NCBI RefSeq assembly: GCF_000234665.1
Contig: NC_018336.1
Coordinates: 182,001 to 246,000 of the forward strand
Source: Leishmania mexicana MHOM/GT/2001/U1103
Taxonomy: Eukaryota > Euglenozoa > Kinetoplastea > Trypanosomatida > Trypanosomatidae
DNA length: 64,000 nt
Reading direction: 5' to 3'
Both the position numbers and the translations under genes were made by a program. Below are positions 48,031 through 58,729 of this stretch, piece by piece. Within the stretch, counting starts at the first letter, position 1. Each line of letters starts with the position of its first letter. The notes below the pieces were generated by a model. The model was not told the origin of the DNA. It did no database searches and saw only the letters and a list, made by a program, of their open reading frames with translations.

Positions 48031-48815
48031 ATCGAACTCTCTTTATGTTACTGTGTCGATGCGTGTGTGCGTGCGTGTGTGTGATGTGCGTCGCCTTCCA
48101 TCATTCCCTCGGCCTTTTTCCCTTTCCTCTCTCACTTCTTCGGCGCGGACAATCTGCACGAAGAAATAGAAAAACGTTGGCGACACGCGTGAATGGCGCC
48201 CTGTAGCAGCAGCATACTTGGCGTTTGCGTGACAAAGGGACAGCACGGGCATGACTGCTTTACTGCTTTGGCGAGCGAGGATATTGATTCGCGCGTGCTC
48301 TTCTGACTCCCTACAGCTGGGATACATGGTGCACACTTAAGGAGGCCATGACTGCGTGAAGGCAAGGGTGCGTGCACAGAAAGTGAACCAGTGGGGAGAG
48401 GAGGGGGGGGGTCGGACAAGAAAACGGAGCGGTCCATGAAGAGGCGTCCTTGGTGTACACAGAGGTTGTCACTTCTTCGCCGTCCCGCCAACCCCCCTTC
48501 CTCTCCCTCCCTTCCCCTCCCCTCCCCTCCCTCCCTTTTTCCCATGATAGCGCCCCGTGGTTTTTTGAACCGTCGAGCACGTTCCGAGCGTACTCTCATC
48601 ATTGCTAGCATCAACGCCTCCCACATGCAACGTCTCTTTCTTCCGTGGTGGCGGATGGCGCACCATCGCACGCAAGGGTAGACGCTGGCGAGCAAACAAC
48701 CAGAGAAGGGACACGCATTTATGGACGTAGTCCACGCCGGATGCAAAGGATAAGGCCTACGAGGAGAAACTCAGCTGTGCAGGCGATACAGAGCGAAACC
48801 AAAACAAGGGATACC

Positions 48816-48831
48816 ATATATATATATATAT
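48816..48831. repeat. (TA)n microsatellite
   Basis: Pure TA run in the gene-poor stretch behind ERG4. Confidence 0.9.
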
Positions 48832-48956
48832 CTTATGAAGGGAGGAACGAGCGAGCAGAACGGCTTCTGGCGAAGCGGAAAGCGTAGGAGATACAGATAT
48901 TTTCTAAGCACTGTAAAAAAGGGAGGATTGTGTGTGCGTGTGTGCGGAAGCTTTTC

Positions 48957-48991
48957 CATACATATATGTATATGTATATATATATATGTAT
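48957..48991. repeat. TA/TATG microsatellite
   Basis: Interrupted TATATG and TA units, apparently a decayed microsatellite. Confidence 0.8.
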
Positions 48992-50818
48992 ATGGGCTCC
49001 CCTTTTTTTCTACCGAGTACCTCATTTCTACTTGTGTGTTTGTGTGTTCTTTCCTACTCGCCTCCTTCCCCCTCCTCTTCCCCCTCCTCTTTTTTTTTCG
49101 TTTTGGTCGCCGAGGAGCGCCAACTATCCACACCGAAGTCGGCACCCATTCACCCATCCACCCCTCCCCCCATAAATGTGCAGGCGTGCACCCAGTCAAA
49201 CCCATACAGACGCATGCAAACATATATATGTATGTGCGTATATATAAATGTGACAGGGAGGCTACCACCCTCATCACCGTTTTTACACCGTGTGTGCGAC
49301 TTTGCTCAAGTGCGTATGTGAGAGAAAGAAAGAGAGAACGGTGGAGGAAGTGCGCGCTCTCGCACGAGTGCACTTGTAGGCTAATGCGCTGCGACAATTC
49401 GTATCACGGATGTCTTGATATCTTGTTTTCCCCCTCCCCTCTCTCTGTGTGTGTGTGCTTCCTTTTTCTCCCCTATTGTGCTTTGCGGATGCCATAGAGG
49501 TCGTCCAGTGGCGCAGGAGGCCAGTTCGTGCAGTGCACGGCAACAATATTTCTCATCATTATGTTTGCGCATGCGTTTGAGGCGCGTGTGTACGTTTAAG
49601 CGACCTTTGTTTTATTTCTGTGCATTCACCCACTCGTTGAAAAAACACGGTTACCCAGTGCGCCCCCCCCCTCCCCCTCCCTCCCTCTCTGTTTCTGTCT
49701 GAAGTGGGTGTATGCGTATGCGTGTGCGTGTGCGCGCGGTGCCCCGTGTTACGGATCGGGTGACAGGCGCGCAGCAGCATTAGAAGGCGCAAAAAAAACA
49801 CAAAATGGATTGTGAGGAGCACCGGGAAGGGTGCGATGACGCGGTTCAAAGAGGAGTTCGCTCGGACGACGCAAGGCACATACACAAGTACGCGCCCCTC
49901 TCCCCCTGTAGCAGGAGACGGTGGTGGGTAAAAAAATACGCTTTAGCGCATGGACAGGCGAAATAGACGGGAGGTGAACACTGTGGGGAGGGGGGAAAGA
50001 GGAATGATAGCCAGCAGCAGACGCTGCACACCGCTCTCTCTTTGTTCCCAATGTGGCTCCCGTTTGTCGTGCATTCAATCCTGCGCGTGCCCCGATGCCC
50101 CACCACCACATGTCTCGTAGCACGCCGACCCCCCTCCCTAAAAAAAAAGCACATCAAACGAAGAAACAGCTGAGACAAAGTATGCACAAACTTTGTGCGT
50201 GGACACACCCATACCCGCGCTCGCGAACCCGCAATACTGAACCTCGGATCGCCTGTGTGAGTGTGCGTTGAAGCAACTCCGCGTTCATTATACCCTCGAC
50301 CAGAGATAACTCTTTACTCTGTACAAGAGCATCCGAGCGTGCGCGCATGATCGTGAATCCCCAGCAACACGGACGAGTCCAACGAGGCATGACGATGAAC
50401 AGACACAGACAAGGAAGATGAGGCGAAGCAAAACAAGATTTATCGCGCCGCAGTTGGTGGGGAGAGCGGAGATGTGAGGACCGACCCAAGGCGAATGTGC
50501 CAGTGGGCTTTCTCACGAGGCGGAACGAACGTACCATCTGTGTGTTGTCCCCCCTCCCCCCATGAGTGAGTGCGCACGTGAGCCATCGTTCGTTCCATCG
50601 AGGAGCGTGAGACCCCAACTCGTGTGCTTGAGCGCCCCCCCCCTGCGCATAAAAAACAACAACAATGCCACAACAAGGAGGTGTGTTTGTGTGCGCGAGG
50701 GAGGAGGCGCAGCGCATCTCTCTCCTTGCGCGTTTCTATTTTCCTGCCTTTTTCTTTTGCGTGCATGTGTGCCCCTTCTCATGCCATATGTCCGAGTAAT
50801 GAGCAGCATGTGCGTGGA

Positions 50819-50834
50819 TATATATATATATATA
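50819..50834. repeat. (TA)n microsatellite
   Basis: Pure TA run near the right end of the gene-poor stretch. Confidence 0.9.
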
Positions 50835-51240
50835 CATAAACGATGCGGTGCAGCATGAGAAAAGGCGGGTGCTGTGCTGTCCCCCTCCCCCTTTTTATTG
50901 TTGTTGCTGCCTTTTCTTGTTCTTCTTCCGCGTTTTATTCTTCTCTCCCCCTTCGCTCAATCCTCATTCACCGGTGCTTCGGCTGCTTTCTCTCTCTCCC
51001 TCTCCGAGGCGTCTGCGCCAGGCGTATCTCAACGTCTGCCGCCCTCATTTATGCCGTGCGTTGCTCCAGTGATGGAGCTCCGCTTTTCTCGCTCCTCCCC
51101 CCTCCCCTCCACTCGCGCACCATCTCCGAATTGCTCTCCCTCTCTTGCCCCCTTCTCACCTTTGTTTCTTCGCTGCACACTTGCGGGGTGCGCACAAACC
51201 TCATCAAACACAGCGGAAGAGAAGCTGCTTAGTCGCCACC

Positions 51241-51705
51241 ATGCTGCATCGCAGTTGCGTGCTGGTGGACAGCTTCAAGGAGCACTACCATAGAGTGCAC
51301 CTGCCACGGCGCCTTGCCCTGCAGCGATACATGAAGCGAGAGGAGGCTCGCCTTAGCAAACAGAAGGGCAAAGCGGCGGCCGCCGCTTCTGGAGTGCAGC
51401 CGGGAGAGGTGGCCTACAAGTACAACCGCTGGTGGGTATCGAGCGATCACGAGTTTGTCCATCAGTTCGCGTTTGTCGAGGACCCCGACGTCACGCGCGA
51501 GAAGCGCACCACGCTGCCCCTCGTCACGAAGGAGAACATCTGGAGGGAACCGCAGCAGACTTTCTTCTTGCCTTTCGCGCCGTTCGTACGTGTGGTGGAC
51601 TACGCGAAGGACCCGGACACGAAGTTCTTGAAGCCGGTGAACATCCCACGTTGGAAGGACTACATGCAGCGCACAAAGCCAATCGTTCCCCGTACCTGGT
51701 ACTAG
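51241..51705 (+). CDS. Small mitochondrial-type protein, 154 aa (mitoribosomal candidate)
   Basis: The start is ATG at 51241 in a CACCATG context, 28 nt behind an AG acceptor. The N-terminus (MLHRSCVLVDSFKEHYHRVH) then LPRRLALQRYMKREEARLSK is basic; the body has aromatic-rich patches (YKYNRWWVSSDHEFVHQFAF) and ends KDYMQRTKPIVPRTWY. A basic start, no membrane segment and a Pro/Arg/Trp/Tyr terminus are common among kinetoplastid mitoribosomal proteins. I cannot match it to a named subunit. Confidence 0.75.
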   Translation: MLHRSCVLVDSFKEHYHRVHLPRRLALQRYMKREEARLSKQKGKAAAAASGVQPGEVAYKYNRWWVSSDHEFVHQFAFVEDPDVTREKRTTLPLVTKENIWREPQQTFFLPFAPFVRVVDYAKDPDTKFLKPVNIPRWKDYMQRTKPIVPRTWY

Positions 51706-52358
51706 CGCACGTATCCAGTTTTTCTCGAGCGATATGTGACGATATGCACGCATGTGGGCGTGCATGTGCTTGTGCGTGTGTGTGTGTGTGCTAATTATGC
51801 AGAACGGACAGCAACACAGACGAGTACACGGAAGGAAAGTGACCACGGGCTTGGCGGGTCGCATTGCACCAGGGGGCGGGTGTTGGAGAAGCGAGTCTAC
51901 TCAGATGTTTGCTCATGTGTGCATGCATGTGCTCCCCGCAGCCAGCTGCCCTTATTCCGCCCTCCGCCCTCCCCTTTGGCCGGTGCGCGTCCACCTTCCT
52001 CTTCCAGCTCACGCCAGTTGTGTGGCTCAGCGCATTTTGTGCTCTCTTTCTGTTTGGCGCGCCGACTTGTGTAGGCCAGTTCCTCGTGCCTGCGCTACTT
52101 TCAGCGAGACGTAATGCACCATTCTCCTCGCCGCCTCGCTCTCTCGCTCTCTGCACTCGTTGTGCTCTTTCCGGATACACACACGCACACGTCCCAGGGA
52201 TCCGCCTCCTGTGTGTATCTCCACAGTCACGTGTTCTCTGTTTGGCGCCATCCGTTTAACTTCTCCTGACTTCGGCTCTTACATCTTTCCGCCTGTCGCC
52301 GCCCGCGTGTGCGGTTTTTTTTTTCGCCTTCTTTTGTGTGTGTGTGTGTGTGCTCGCC
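51706..52358. other. Intergenic region
   Basis: About 650 bp. A T-rich tract with (GT)n at 52313-52350 lies directly before the TTC4 start and has no AG between it and the ATG. The last good AG is in TCCACAG at about 52227, giving a leader of roughly 130 nt. Confidence 0.55.
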
Positions 52359-53528
52359 ATGCTCCGCGGCCTCGTCAACGCAGACGCGCTCACCTCGGAG
52401 CAGGAGGAACACATTGACGAACTCCAACATGAGATCGACGAAATCTGGAACCGGCGCGGCAACTACCAGATTGACCCGGACGCGTGGGAGACGATGCCGT
52501 TCTTTATGGAGAATATTACAGAGGAAGATATTGACAAGAACGCCAACTGCGCAGCGCTCGCGTCCATTGTGTACGACGAGGTGCCACCGGATGAGATTGC
52601 CGAGAATCGCAAGGAGCACGGCAACCGCGCCTTGAACATGGCTCTCAACCCCAACCAAGAGCGCCGTGAGAATCTCGCACGTGCTGCGTGCTACAGCTAC
52701 ACCGAGGCCTTGCAAGCCAAAGGAAAGAACACGAAGCTGTCCTCCACCATCTACGCCAACCGCAGCCTTGCCCAGTTCATCATTGGCAACTATGGCCACG
52801 CGCTCGCGGACGCGCAGCGCTCCATCATCCTCGACCCGCACTACCGCAAGGCGTATTACCGAGCTGCGAAGTGCGCATGCGCACTGAAGAAGTACGACAT
52901 GGGACTTCAGCTGCTGGAGAAGGGGCGGCGTGTCGTTGACCCGCCCATGGACGCCGCGGCACAGGCGGAGTTTTCGGAAATGGAAAAGAAGTGCTTGCAG
53001 GGCAAGGAACAGCAGACGTCGGAGGAGGCGAAACAGCAGCGCACGGCGCGCTCGCAGGCGGCGAAAGTGTCGAATGTGGCTCGCGCCATCACCTCCAGTG
53101 GCATCAAAATCTCCCCCAGGGCGGAGGTGACGAGCGAGCAGATGGGGGTCTACGGCAACCCGAAGCCGTACTTTGACACGGACGGCATGCTGCACGTTCC
53201 GCTGCTCTTCATGTACGACGAGTACCAGCAGACTGACATCATGCACGACGTCGCGTGTGACGTGTGCGCCGCGGAGCTCCTCGGTGAGCTCATGCCCTTC
53301 CCGTGGGACGATCGCGGACGCTACCAAAAGCCTGACGACATTGTCGTCTTCTTCAAGATCGATGACGGCGCCGACGACGTGCAGTACTACGAGGTTGCCC
53401 AGTCCTGGCCGCTGCTCGAGGTGTTCCGCGAAGAGACGTACGAGATGCCGCAGCTGATGCCCGTGCTGCACATTGTCTGCAAAACCAGCGAACTCGTTGA
53501 ACGCCTCAAAATCCACCGCGTTGCGTGA
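52359..53528 (+). CDS. TTC4/Cns1-like Hsp90 cochaperone (TPR protein)
   Basis: 389 residues from ATG at 52359 (MLRGLVNADALTS). TTC4/Cns1 binds the C-terminal EEVD tail of Hsp90 and Hsp70 and is essential in yeast. Visible features: MPFFMENITEEDIDKNANCA near residue 46, where TTC4 proteins have a PLFM segment; the TPR block from ENRKEHGNRALNMALNP through YANRSLAQFIIGNYGHALAD and YRKAYYRAAKCACALKKYDM (about 85-185); a charged helix (KEQQTSEEAKQQRTARSQAA); and a C-terminal Cns1 wheel-type domain with LLFMYDEYQQTDIMHDV and YEMPQLMPVLHIVC. Length and order match the family. A Met at about residue 46 is a possible shorter start. Confidence 0.88.
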   Translation: MLRGLVNADALTSEQEEHIDELQHEIDEIWNRRGNYQIDPDAWETMPFFMENITEEDIDKNANCAALASIVYDEVPPDEIAENRKEHGNRALNMALNPNQERRENLARAACYSYTEALQAKGKNTKLSSTIYANRSLAQFIIGNYGHALADAQRSIILDPHYRKAYYRAAKCACALKKYDMGLQLLEKGRRVVDPPMDAAAQAEFSEMEKKCLQGKEQQTSEEAKQQRTARSQAAKVSNVARAITSSGIKISPRAEVTSEQMGVYGNPKPYFDTDGMLHVPLLFMYDEYQQTDIMHDVACDVCAAELLGELMPFPWDDRGRYQKPDDIVVFFKIDDGADDVQYYEVAQSWPLLEVFREETYEMPQLMPVLHIVCKTSELVERLKIHRVA

Positions 53529-54444
53529 GTGTCGGTGCTGCTCGCAAGAAGGCGAGAGACGAGGGTGATGGGCGCCCGACTTCTCGAGACGCAAGTCCTG
53601 CGTGTATCTGTCTCTGCGTGTGCGTTTATAGGTATACCCCGGCGTACTCATGCGGTCTGCTGTCATGTTTGTGGTCATGTTGCTGCTCCAGCCTGGTTCC
53701 GCTGGCACGTCGCTGGCGGCTGCGACGCCCCCTCTCCTTTCCTTTTCTTCCCTCCCTCCTCCCCTACCGCAGCTCTCGTCAGCACTCACAGGTCCTCCTG
53801 CGGATACCGTTTGCGCGTGTGCGCCGCGTCTTGTCCGCCATTCGCGGGTACCCGCCTCTCACCACCTCTTCAGCGCATCTTTCCCCACCTCTCCGTGTTT
53901 CCTTTTGCTCACATCACGTGTAATGTCCGGTGCGTCGCGAACTTTCTCGCCACCTTCCCTCTCGTGTAAAACGGTCAGCTCTTCGCATCTAAGCCGAGCG
54001 GCGATGGACCCCCACCCACACCTCTCCATGAAAACGCACCCACAGCCCGAATGCACGCACACGGAGGAGACGCACACGGCAAGCAGCACAGAGGCGCATC
54101 TCCGTCTGTATGCGTGTACATCGCCATATGCGTGTGTATGTGTGCTGTTGCGTGACTGTCCTGATCCTGTCGCAAGTCCGTGTCTCTTCCCTTTCCTCTC
54201 TGCCGCGTAATCTTCTACTGGCTCACATTCTGGTTTCTCCCCATCTTGCCTCTTTCCGCAACCCACGCTCCGCTCCGCACATGGATGCTGCGGCTCATCA
54301 GGCGCACCAACCCGACGAAAGTGAAAGGCACGGAGACTGTCCGTTCTGCTCCTGGTCTCTCTCCACCAAGGGAGCGTACCCCCCCCCTCCCCTCCCCCAC
54401 ACACACCTAGTGACTCACAGCGCGAGCGAGGCACATCCAGCGAT
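53529..54444. other. Intergenic region
   Basis: About 920 bp. A C-rich tract at 54380-54400 ends in AG at 54409-54410, 35 nt before the transporter ATG. An earlier ATG at 54281 lies upstream of this acceptor and in another frame, so it would be removed by splicing. Confidence 0.6.
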
Positions 54445-56334
54445 ATGTGCTTGTTTCTTTGGCTGCCCAGCTCTGTCTGGGTGTTGCTCGGTATAGAGTT
54501 TGTTGAGCGTCTCGGCTACTACGCCGTTGCCTTTTCTCTTTTCACCTATTGCACCGTCATGCTCCGGACAGGCCCGGCGGCGGCGAATGCGCTAATTAAC
54601 ATTGTGTACATCCTCGTCCCTGCGGCAGCGTTCGTTGCGTCAGGTGTGGCGGATAGCCGGGTTGGTCGGCCGCGTGTGCTGGCCGCTGCGCTGGCCGTCT
54701 ACACAGCCTCGCTGCTCCTTTTGTGCGTGTCGGCCACGCCCTTGCTGTACACCGACTTCCCTCTCGGTGCGAACGGTGGCAGTAAGGCGCTGTTTGCTGT
54801 GGCACTGCTGGGGTTTAGCGCCGGGTACGGTTCTATGAAGGTGTGCACCAATCCGATCATGGCGGACTGCGTCGTGCTGCATTACCGTAACGCCCTCATT
54901 GGGCTGCCAACCATCGTTGAAGCCGGGAGGGCAGGGGCGGAGGAGAGTGCTGCGAGTGTTGCCAAGGCTGGCGATCTCTCCACACGTGAGATAGCCTCCT
55001 TGCCGGGGGCGGCTCGCCAGGGTGTCGCAGCCGATGCGGCTGCCATAGTGAGTGACGCGCCGAAGCACGATGCCTCGCCGTACGGCTGCACTACCAATAC
55101 AGACACCATCGCGTCTCTGTGCGAGGAGGACCACGTGAAGGCGGCCCTCTCCCGCCTGTTTGTGTACGCCTACTGGGTGGGAAACATCGGCGGCCTCGTC
55201 GGCAGCTTTGTTGCACCACTCTTGCGCAATATCGATAGCCATCGCCTCGTGCAGGGAAGTGAGGAGCACACAACCGGCTACTACTACGGCTTCCTGCTGG
55301 CGGCCGTGTCGGTCGGCTTCGGCGGTGTTTTCCTCTACGGGTGCTTTGACGGGCTGCCTCGCAACGCGCCAGCACCCAAGTTTGTGCTCGTTCGCGTGAC
55401 GGTGCTCGCACTGCAAAAAAGGTGGGCGGTGCGGCGAGGCAGTGCGCGAATTGTGCCCGACAGTCGCGGTGGCATCTCGGGCCCCCACGACTGGCTCGAT
55501 TATGCATGTGCCAAGCTACAGTCGGTTTCCTGTGAGACGGGAGGCATCTCTGCCGCCCACAACGCCATTCCTGACGAAGCCGCTGCGACTTCCGAGTGGT
55601 CTACCTCGGCTGCGTGTAGTCCGAGCAGCAACACCTCCTTTTCGGACCTTGGCGTCGACGCTGCCGGCACCTCGCTCTGGGTGGCGGACTGCCGCGCGAC
55701 GCTGCGGATCTGCAAGGCCTTCCTTGCACTGCCCATTTACTGGTTGATCTGCAATCAGTTCAGCACGAACCTCATGTACCAGGCCGCGGCGCTGGATATG
55801 CCCCTGAGCGTACCTGAGGAGCTTTTCAACAACATCAACACCGTCACCATGCTTCTCTTCTTGGTTCTCTGGGATCAGTTGCTGCTTCCACGCGTGCTGC
55901 AGCACCGTGTTCCCTCCGCCTGTCTTCGCATCCTTGCAGGTTTCGCGTGCATGTGCGTTTCCATGCTTTGGTGCGGCTTCTTGCAGTGCTCCATCAACAG
56001 CCGTGGCTATTATGAAGGCGAGGACAACTACGTTCTCCGCGAAGGTCAACGGAAGCTGTCGGCGGGGTGGCTGGTCATGCCGTACATTCTGCAAGGCTTA
56101 GCCTCTGCCTGCGTGGACCCCACTGTGATGGAGGTGGCGTACCACGACGCCCCGGAGCGGATGAAGGGAACTGTGATGGGATTGTACTGGGTCGCCTCCA
56201 GCGCGAGCGGCTTTCTCGGCTTCGTTCTCTCGCCGGTGATGAGGCCGCAGAACGCAGCGGCGCTCTTCTTTTCCTTCGCTACGTCTCAGATGGCCGTGTC
56301 GGTGCTCTTCTACCTCATCAACTGCAGCCGCTAA
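54445..56334 (+). CDS. Proton-dependent oligopeptide/POT (PTR2, SLC15-type) transporter
   Basis: 629 residues from ATG at 54445. The first helix carries GIEFVERLGYYAVAFSLFTY, matching the E-x-x-E-R-F/L-x-Y-Y-G motif of the POT branch of the major facilitator superfamily, which couples uptake of peptides or nitrate to protons. About 12 membrane helices are present. Conserved later pieces include YWVGNIGGLVGSF in the sixth-helix region, FWxxxNQFST-like IYWLICNQFSTNLMYQAAAL, and SAGWLVMPYILQGLASACVD followed by HDAPERMKGTVMGLYWVASS. A large Ser/Ala-rich cytoplasmic loop (about 330-410) separates the halves. Substrate cannot be told from sequence. The AG at 54409-54410 supports this start. Confidence 0.88.
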   Translation: MCLFLWLPSSVWVLLGIEFVERLGYYAVAFSLFTYCTVMLRTGPAAANALINIVYILVPAAAFVASGVADSRVGRPRVLAAALAVYTASLLLLCVSATPLLYTDFPLGANGGSKALFAVALLGFSAGYGSMKVCTNPIMADCVVLHYRNALIGLPTIVEAGRAGAEESAASVAKAGDLSTREIASLPGAARQGVAADAAAIVSDAPKHDASPYGCTTNTDTIASLCEEDHVKAALSRLFVYAYWVGNIGGLVGSFVAPLLRNIDSHRLVQGSEEHTTGYYYGFLLAAVSVGFGGVFLYGCFDGLPRNAPAPKFVLVRVTVLALQKRWAVRRGSARIVPDSRGGISGPHDWLDYACAKLQSVSCETGGISAAHNAIPDEAAATSEWSTSAACSPSSNTSFSDLGVDAAGTSLWVADCRATLRICKAFLALPIYWLICNQFSTNLMYQAAALDMPLSVPEELFNNINTVTMLLFLVLWDQLLLPRVLQHRVPSACLRILAGFACMCVSMLWCGFLQCSINSRGYYEGEDNYVLREGQRKLSAGWLVMPYILQGLASACVDPTVMEVAYHDAPERMKGTVMGLYWVASSASGFLGFVLSPVMRPQNAAALFFSFATSQMAVSVLFYLINCSR

Positions 56335-57399
56335 GCGAGTCTGTGCCTCTGCGTGGTATGACGGGTCACATGAAGAAGTGCATGTCTTTTCATTCGTTTA
56401 GGCGCACTGGCACCACCCCGCATACGCGTACGCACTCATCGAGATTCGTACGACTAGGCACGTGCCATGCCACGGCGGCATCATCAACACCTCCTGCACT
56501 GGTACGTACGCCTGCATAGGCCCGCGACTCCTTCTCGCCCTTGTGCTTTGCATCAAGACATCTACCTCATTAACGGCCAACGAGGTGGGTGTAACCCGAG
56601 ACGCTGTCACGCCGCCACCTCGACCGCCTTTCTCGCCTTTCTCCGTTCTACACGATTCGCGATGGCAGCAGTCTTCACATTTACCTTTTCGCGTCTTTGG
56701 GTGCCTCGCCGTTGTGCTCAGCGAAGGAAAGACAAGGCCCAGGCGAGAGGGACGTGTGCAACGCTGGTATGGTGACCCGTTTCCTTCTTCCTCTTGTCTA
56801 CGTTGTTGGCACGCGCTCGTGTTACCTCTCTCTCTGAGGTATAACGACATGCTCCTCACACATATGCGTCTCCATTGGCTTTCTTCCTGGCCTTCCGCGA
56901 CTCGCCGTGTACGTGCGGCGGAATGGCTCACATGCGTGCATCCGTGTATGCGTGTGCTCCCCTCCCCCTCCCCCCAAAGGTCCAGGAGGCGGATTCGATT
57001 ATGAGCGTGCTCCTCATTAAGAACGGGTCCATGTTTCACACATGCGGGTGTGACTTGTGCGTCGCTGCTACACTCTGTTGGCGCCCTGGCGCACGATGCA
57101 CGTAAAAAAAAAAGAACACGGCGAAAAAGGGAAGCCGTGCTCGACTTGACTTTGCCTCGCATCGTCCGTGAGTCCCGTGCTTTTGGGATGCACGCCTGTG
57201 GCCCCCCTCCTCCTCCTCCTTCGCCACCGCTCTCCATCTCATCACCGTCAGCGTACGTTCATTCACGCACACTTTTTTCTCTCCTGTGACTCTCTTCTCT
57301 TCGTCTTGCCGCGCACGCGTACACGCCGGCGCCCCTTCATCTCTCCCATCAATTGCCGGCACCACTCACACAGTTTGGGTTCCACGCGAGTTGTTTCGA
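56335..57399. other. Intergenic region
   Basis: About 1.07 kb. The pyrimidine tract at about 57269-57300 and a second one near 57336-57355 precede AG at 57372-57373, giving a 27-nt leader to the eL6 mRNA. Short leaders are usual for trypanosomatid ribosomal protein genes. Nothing else was seen. Confidence 0.6.
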
Positions 57400-57987
57400 A
57401 TGGCCGCCACCAAGTCCGCTGCGTCCGCCGCGAAGAGGAAGTCGGCGAAGAAGGTGTCGCGCAAGAGCCCCGAGTACACGACTCTGCGCAAGAGCTGTGC
57501 TCCGGGCACCATCGCGATCATCCTCGCCGGCCGTTTCCGCGGCCGTCGCGCCGTGATCCTGAAGCAGCTGCCGCACAACGGTCCGCTGGTCGTGTCCGGC
57601 CCGATGAAGTACAATGGCGTCCCCATCCGCCGCATTGACTCCCGCTACGTGATCGCCACCAGCACCAAGGTCGACATCTCCAGCGTTGACACGGCGCCCA
57701 TCACCCCCGAGGTGTTCCAGCGCCCCAAGGCGGAGAAGCCGACCAAGAGCGAGGGCGACTTCATGGGCGACAAGCAGAAGGCCAAGGCGGAGAAGGCTGC
57801 CAAGAAGACCTCCAAGGCGGGGAAGAAGACCACCGTGTCGGACGCGCGCGCCCAGCTGCAGAAGAAGATCGACGCCGCCCTCATCGCCGCCATCAAGAAG
57901 GACGCTCAGGGCAAGGAGAAGGCCGGCTACCTGCGCTCCGTCTTCACGGTGAAGCCCGGTGATGCGCCGCACCGCTGGAACTGGTAA
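57400..57987 (+). CDS. RPL6: 60S ribosomal protein eL6 (RPL6)
   Basis: 195 residues from ATG at 57400. The basic N-terminus leads into the SH3-like core CAPGTIAIILAGRFRGRRAV then LKQLPHNGPLVVSGPMKYNG and VPIRRIDSRYVIATSTKVDI, diagnostic of eL6. The C-terminal part is Lys/Ala-rich with QKKIDAALIAAIKKD and ends DAPHRWNW. The protein binds 28S rRNA on the solvent side of the large subunit. Codons are almost entirely G/C-ending, as expected for a highly expressed gene here. One copy is seen in the window. Confidence 0.97.
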   Translation: MAATKSAASAAKRKSAKKVSRKSPEYTTLRKSCAPGTIAIILAGRFRGRRAVILKQLPHNGPLVVSGPMKYNGVPIRRIDSRYVIATSTKVDISSVDTAPITPEVFQRPKAEKPTKSEGDFMGDKQKAKAEKAAKKTSKAGKKTTVSDARAQLQKKIDAALIAAIKKDAQGKEKAGYLRSVFTVKPGDAPHRWNW

Positions 57988-58729
57988 GCACCGGATACCC
58001 GTACGCGCTCTCGCAGCACGTACTCGTGTTGTAGCCTCGCTACCTCTACAGCCTCTCTGGTGAGGCGCGTGCCGACGTGTTTCTCGGTTCTCCCGCAGGC
58101 GTGGGCGTCTTTTCTATTTTTTGGTTTCTTCGCTTTCCTTTAAAAAAAAATCACCCGCAAAGAACGCAACAAGTGAACATGTCCGCGCATGCGCAACCAG
58201 ATGCGATCCTCGCTCTCATGCAGCCCATCACTCGCGAGTCATGGGGCGTATGTATTCGTTGCTTTAGTCGGGTCTTCCACGTGTGCAGCTGTGGACTCGC
58301 ACACGGTAGCTGCATGGCCGGTGCGGGCCCTTTGGTGCCTGATTACGCCCCCCCCCCCAACCCCAGCACGCGGGCGCGGGCGTGGACTTTGCAAACGCCT
58401 GCAAGGCTGCTGTGGTGGTGGGCAGGTAGAGGTGCTGTGATGGCGGCTAATGCGTGCCATTGCAGGCACGTCTCTTTTCCATTTTTTTCTTCTGTTGCGC
58501 TGCCATCCCTCCTCCCTCGTCTCTCTGCGCTTTGCGTGCGTGTTTCCGTGACCGTGCCTGCGTGGTGCGAGCTGATTCGCGCTTGTTTCTTGTGTCTCGG
58601 TGATGGCAACGACGCCGCACACGCGCCGGAAAGCTTACTCGTGCATCTGCTCGCACACACACACGCACACACGCGCAAGTGGATGTCCCCCCTCCCCATT
58701 CACACAAGCAAAACGGAAGTCGATTATTC
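57988..58729. other. Intergenic region
   Basis: About 740 bp, the 3' UTR of RPL6 and leader of the WDR70-like gene. A T-rich tract near 58478-58492 and a C-rich tract near 58687-58700 precede AG at 58707-58708, 22 nt before the next ATG. Confidence 0.6.

Larger units (their letters stand above)
48031..51240. other. Long gene-poor stretch with TA microsatellites
   Basis: About 3.2 kb, the longest gap inside a cluster in this window. It holds (TA)n tracts at 48816-48831, 48957-48991 and 50819-50834, G- and C-runs, and T-rich tracts near 49078-49100. The longest plus-strand frame (48835-49497) is Cys/Tyr/Ile-rich low complexity. I see no tRNA boxes and no protein-like ORF. It may be a very long ERG4 3' UTR, a non-coding RNA, or a lost gene. 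AG at 51212-51213 serves the next gene. Confidence 0.5.

Noticed and set aside
48835..49497. Plus-strand ORF of 220 codons in the gene-poor stretch
   Set aside because: Cys/Tyr/Ile/Phe low complexity generated by TA, GT and pyrimidine tracts; no protein-like pattern.
52227..53789. Minus-strand ORF of 520 codons opposite TTC4
   Set aside because: It is the antisense of TTC4, which has a clear TPR family match; the antisense peptide is His/Val/Arg-rich without domains and runs against the cluster direction.
54281..54496. Upstream ATG (MDAAAHQ) as an alternative start of the transporter
   Set aside because: It is in another frame, ends within the first transporter codons, and lies before the likely splice acceptor at 54409-54410.
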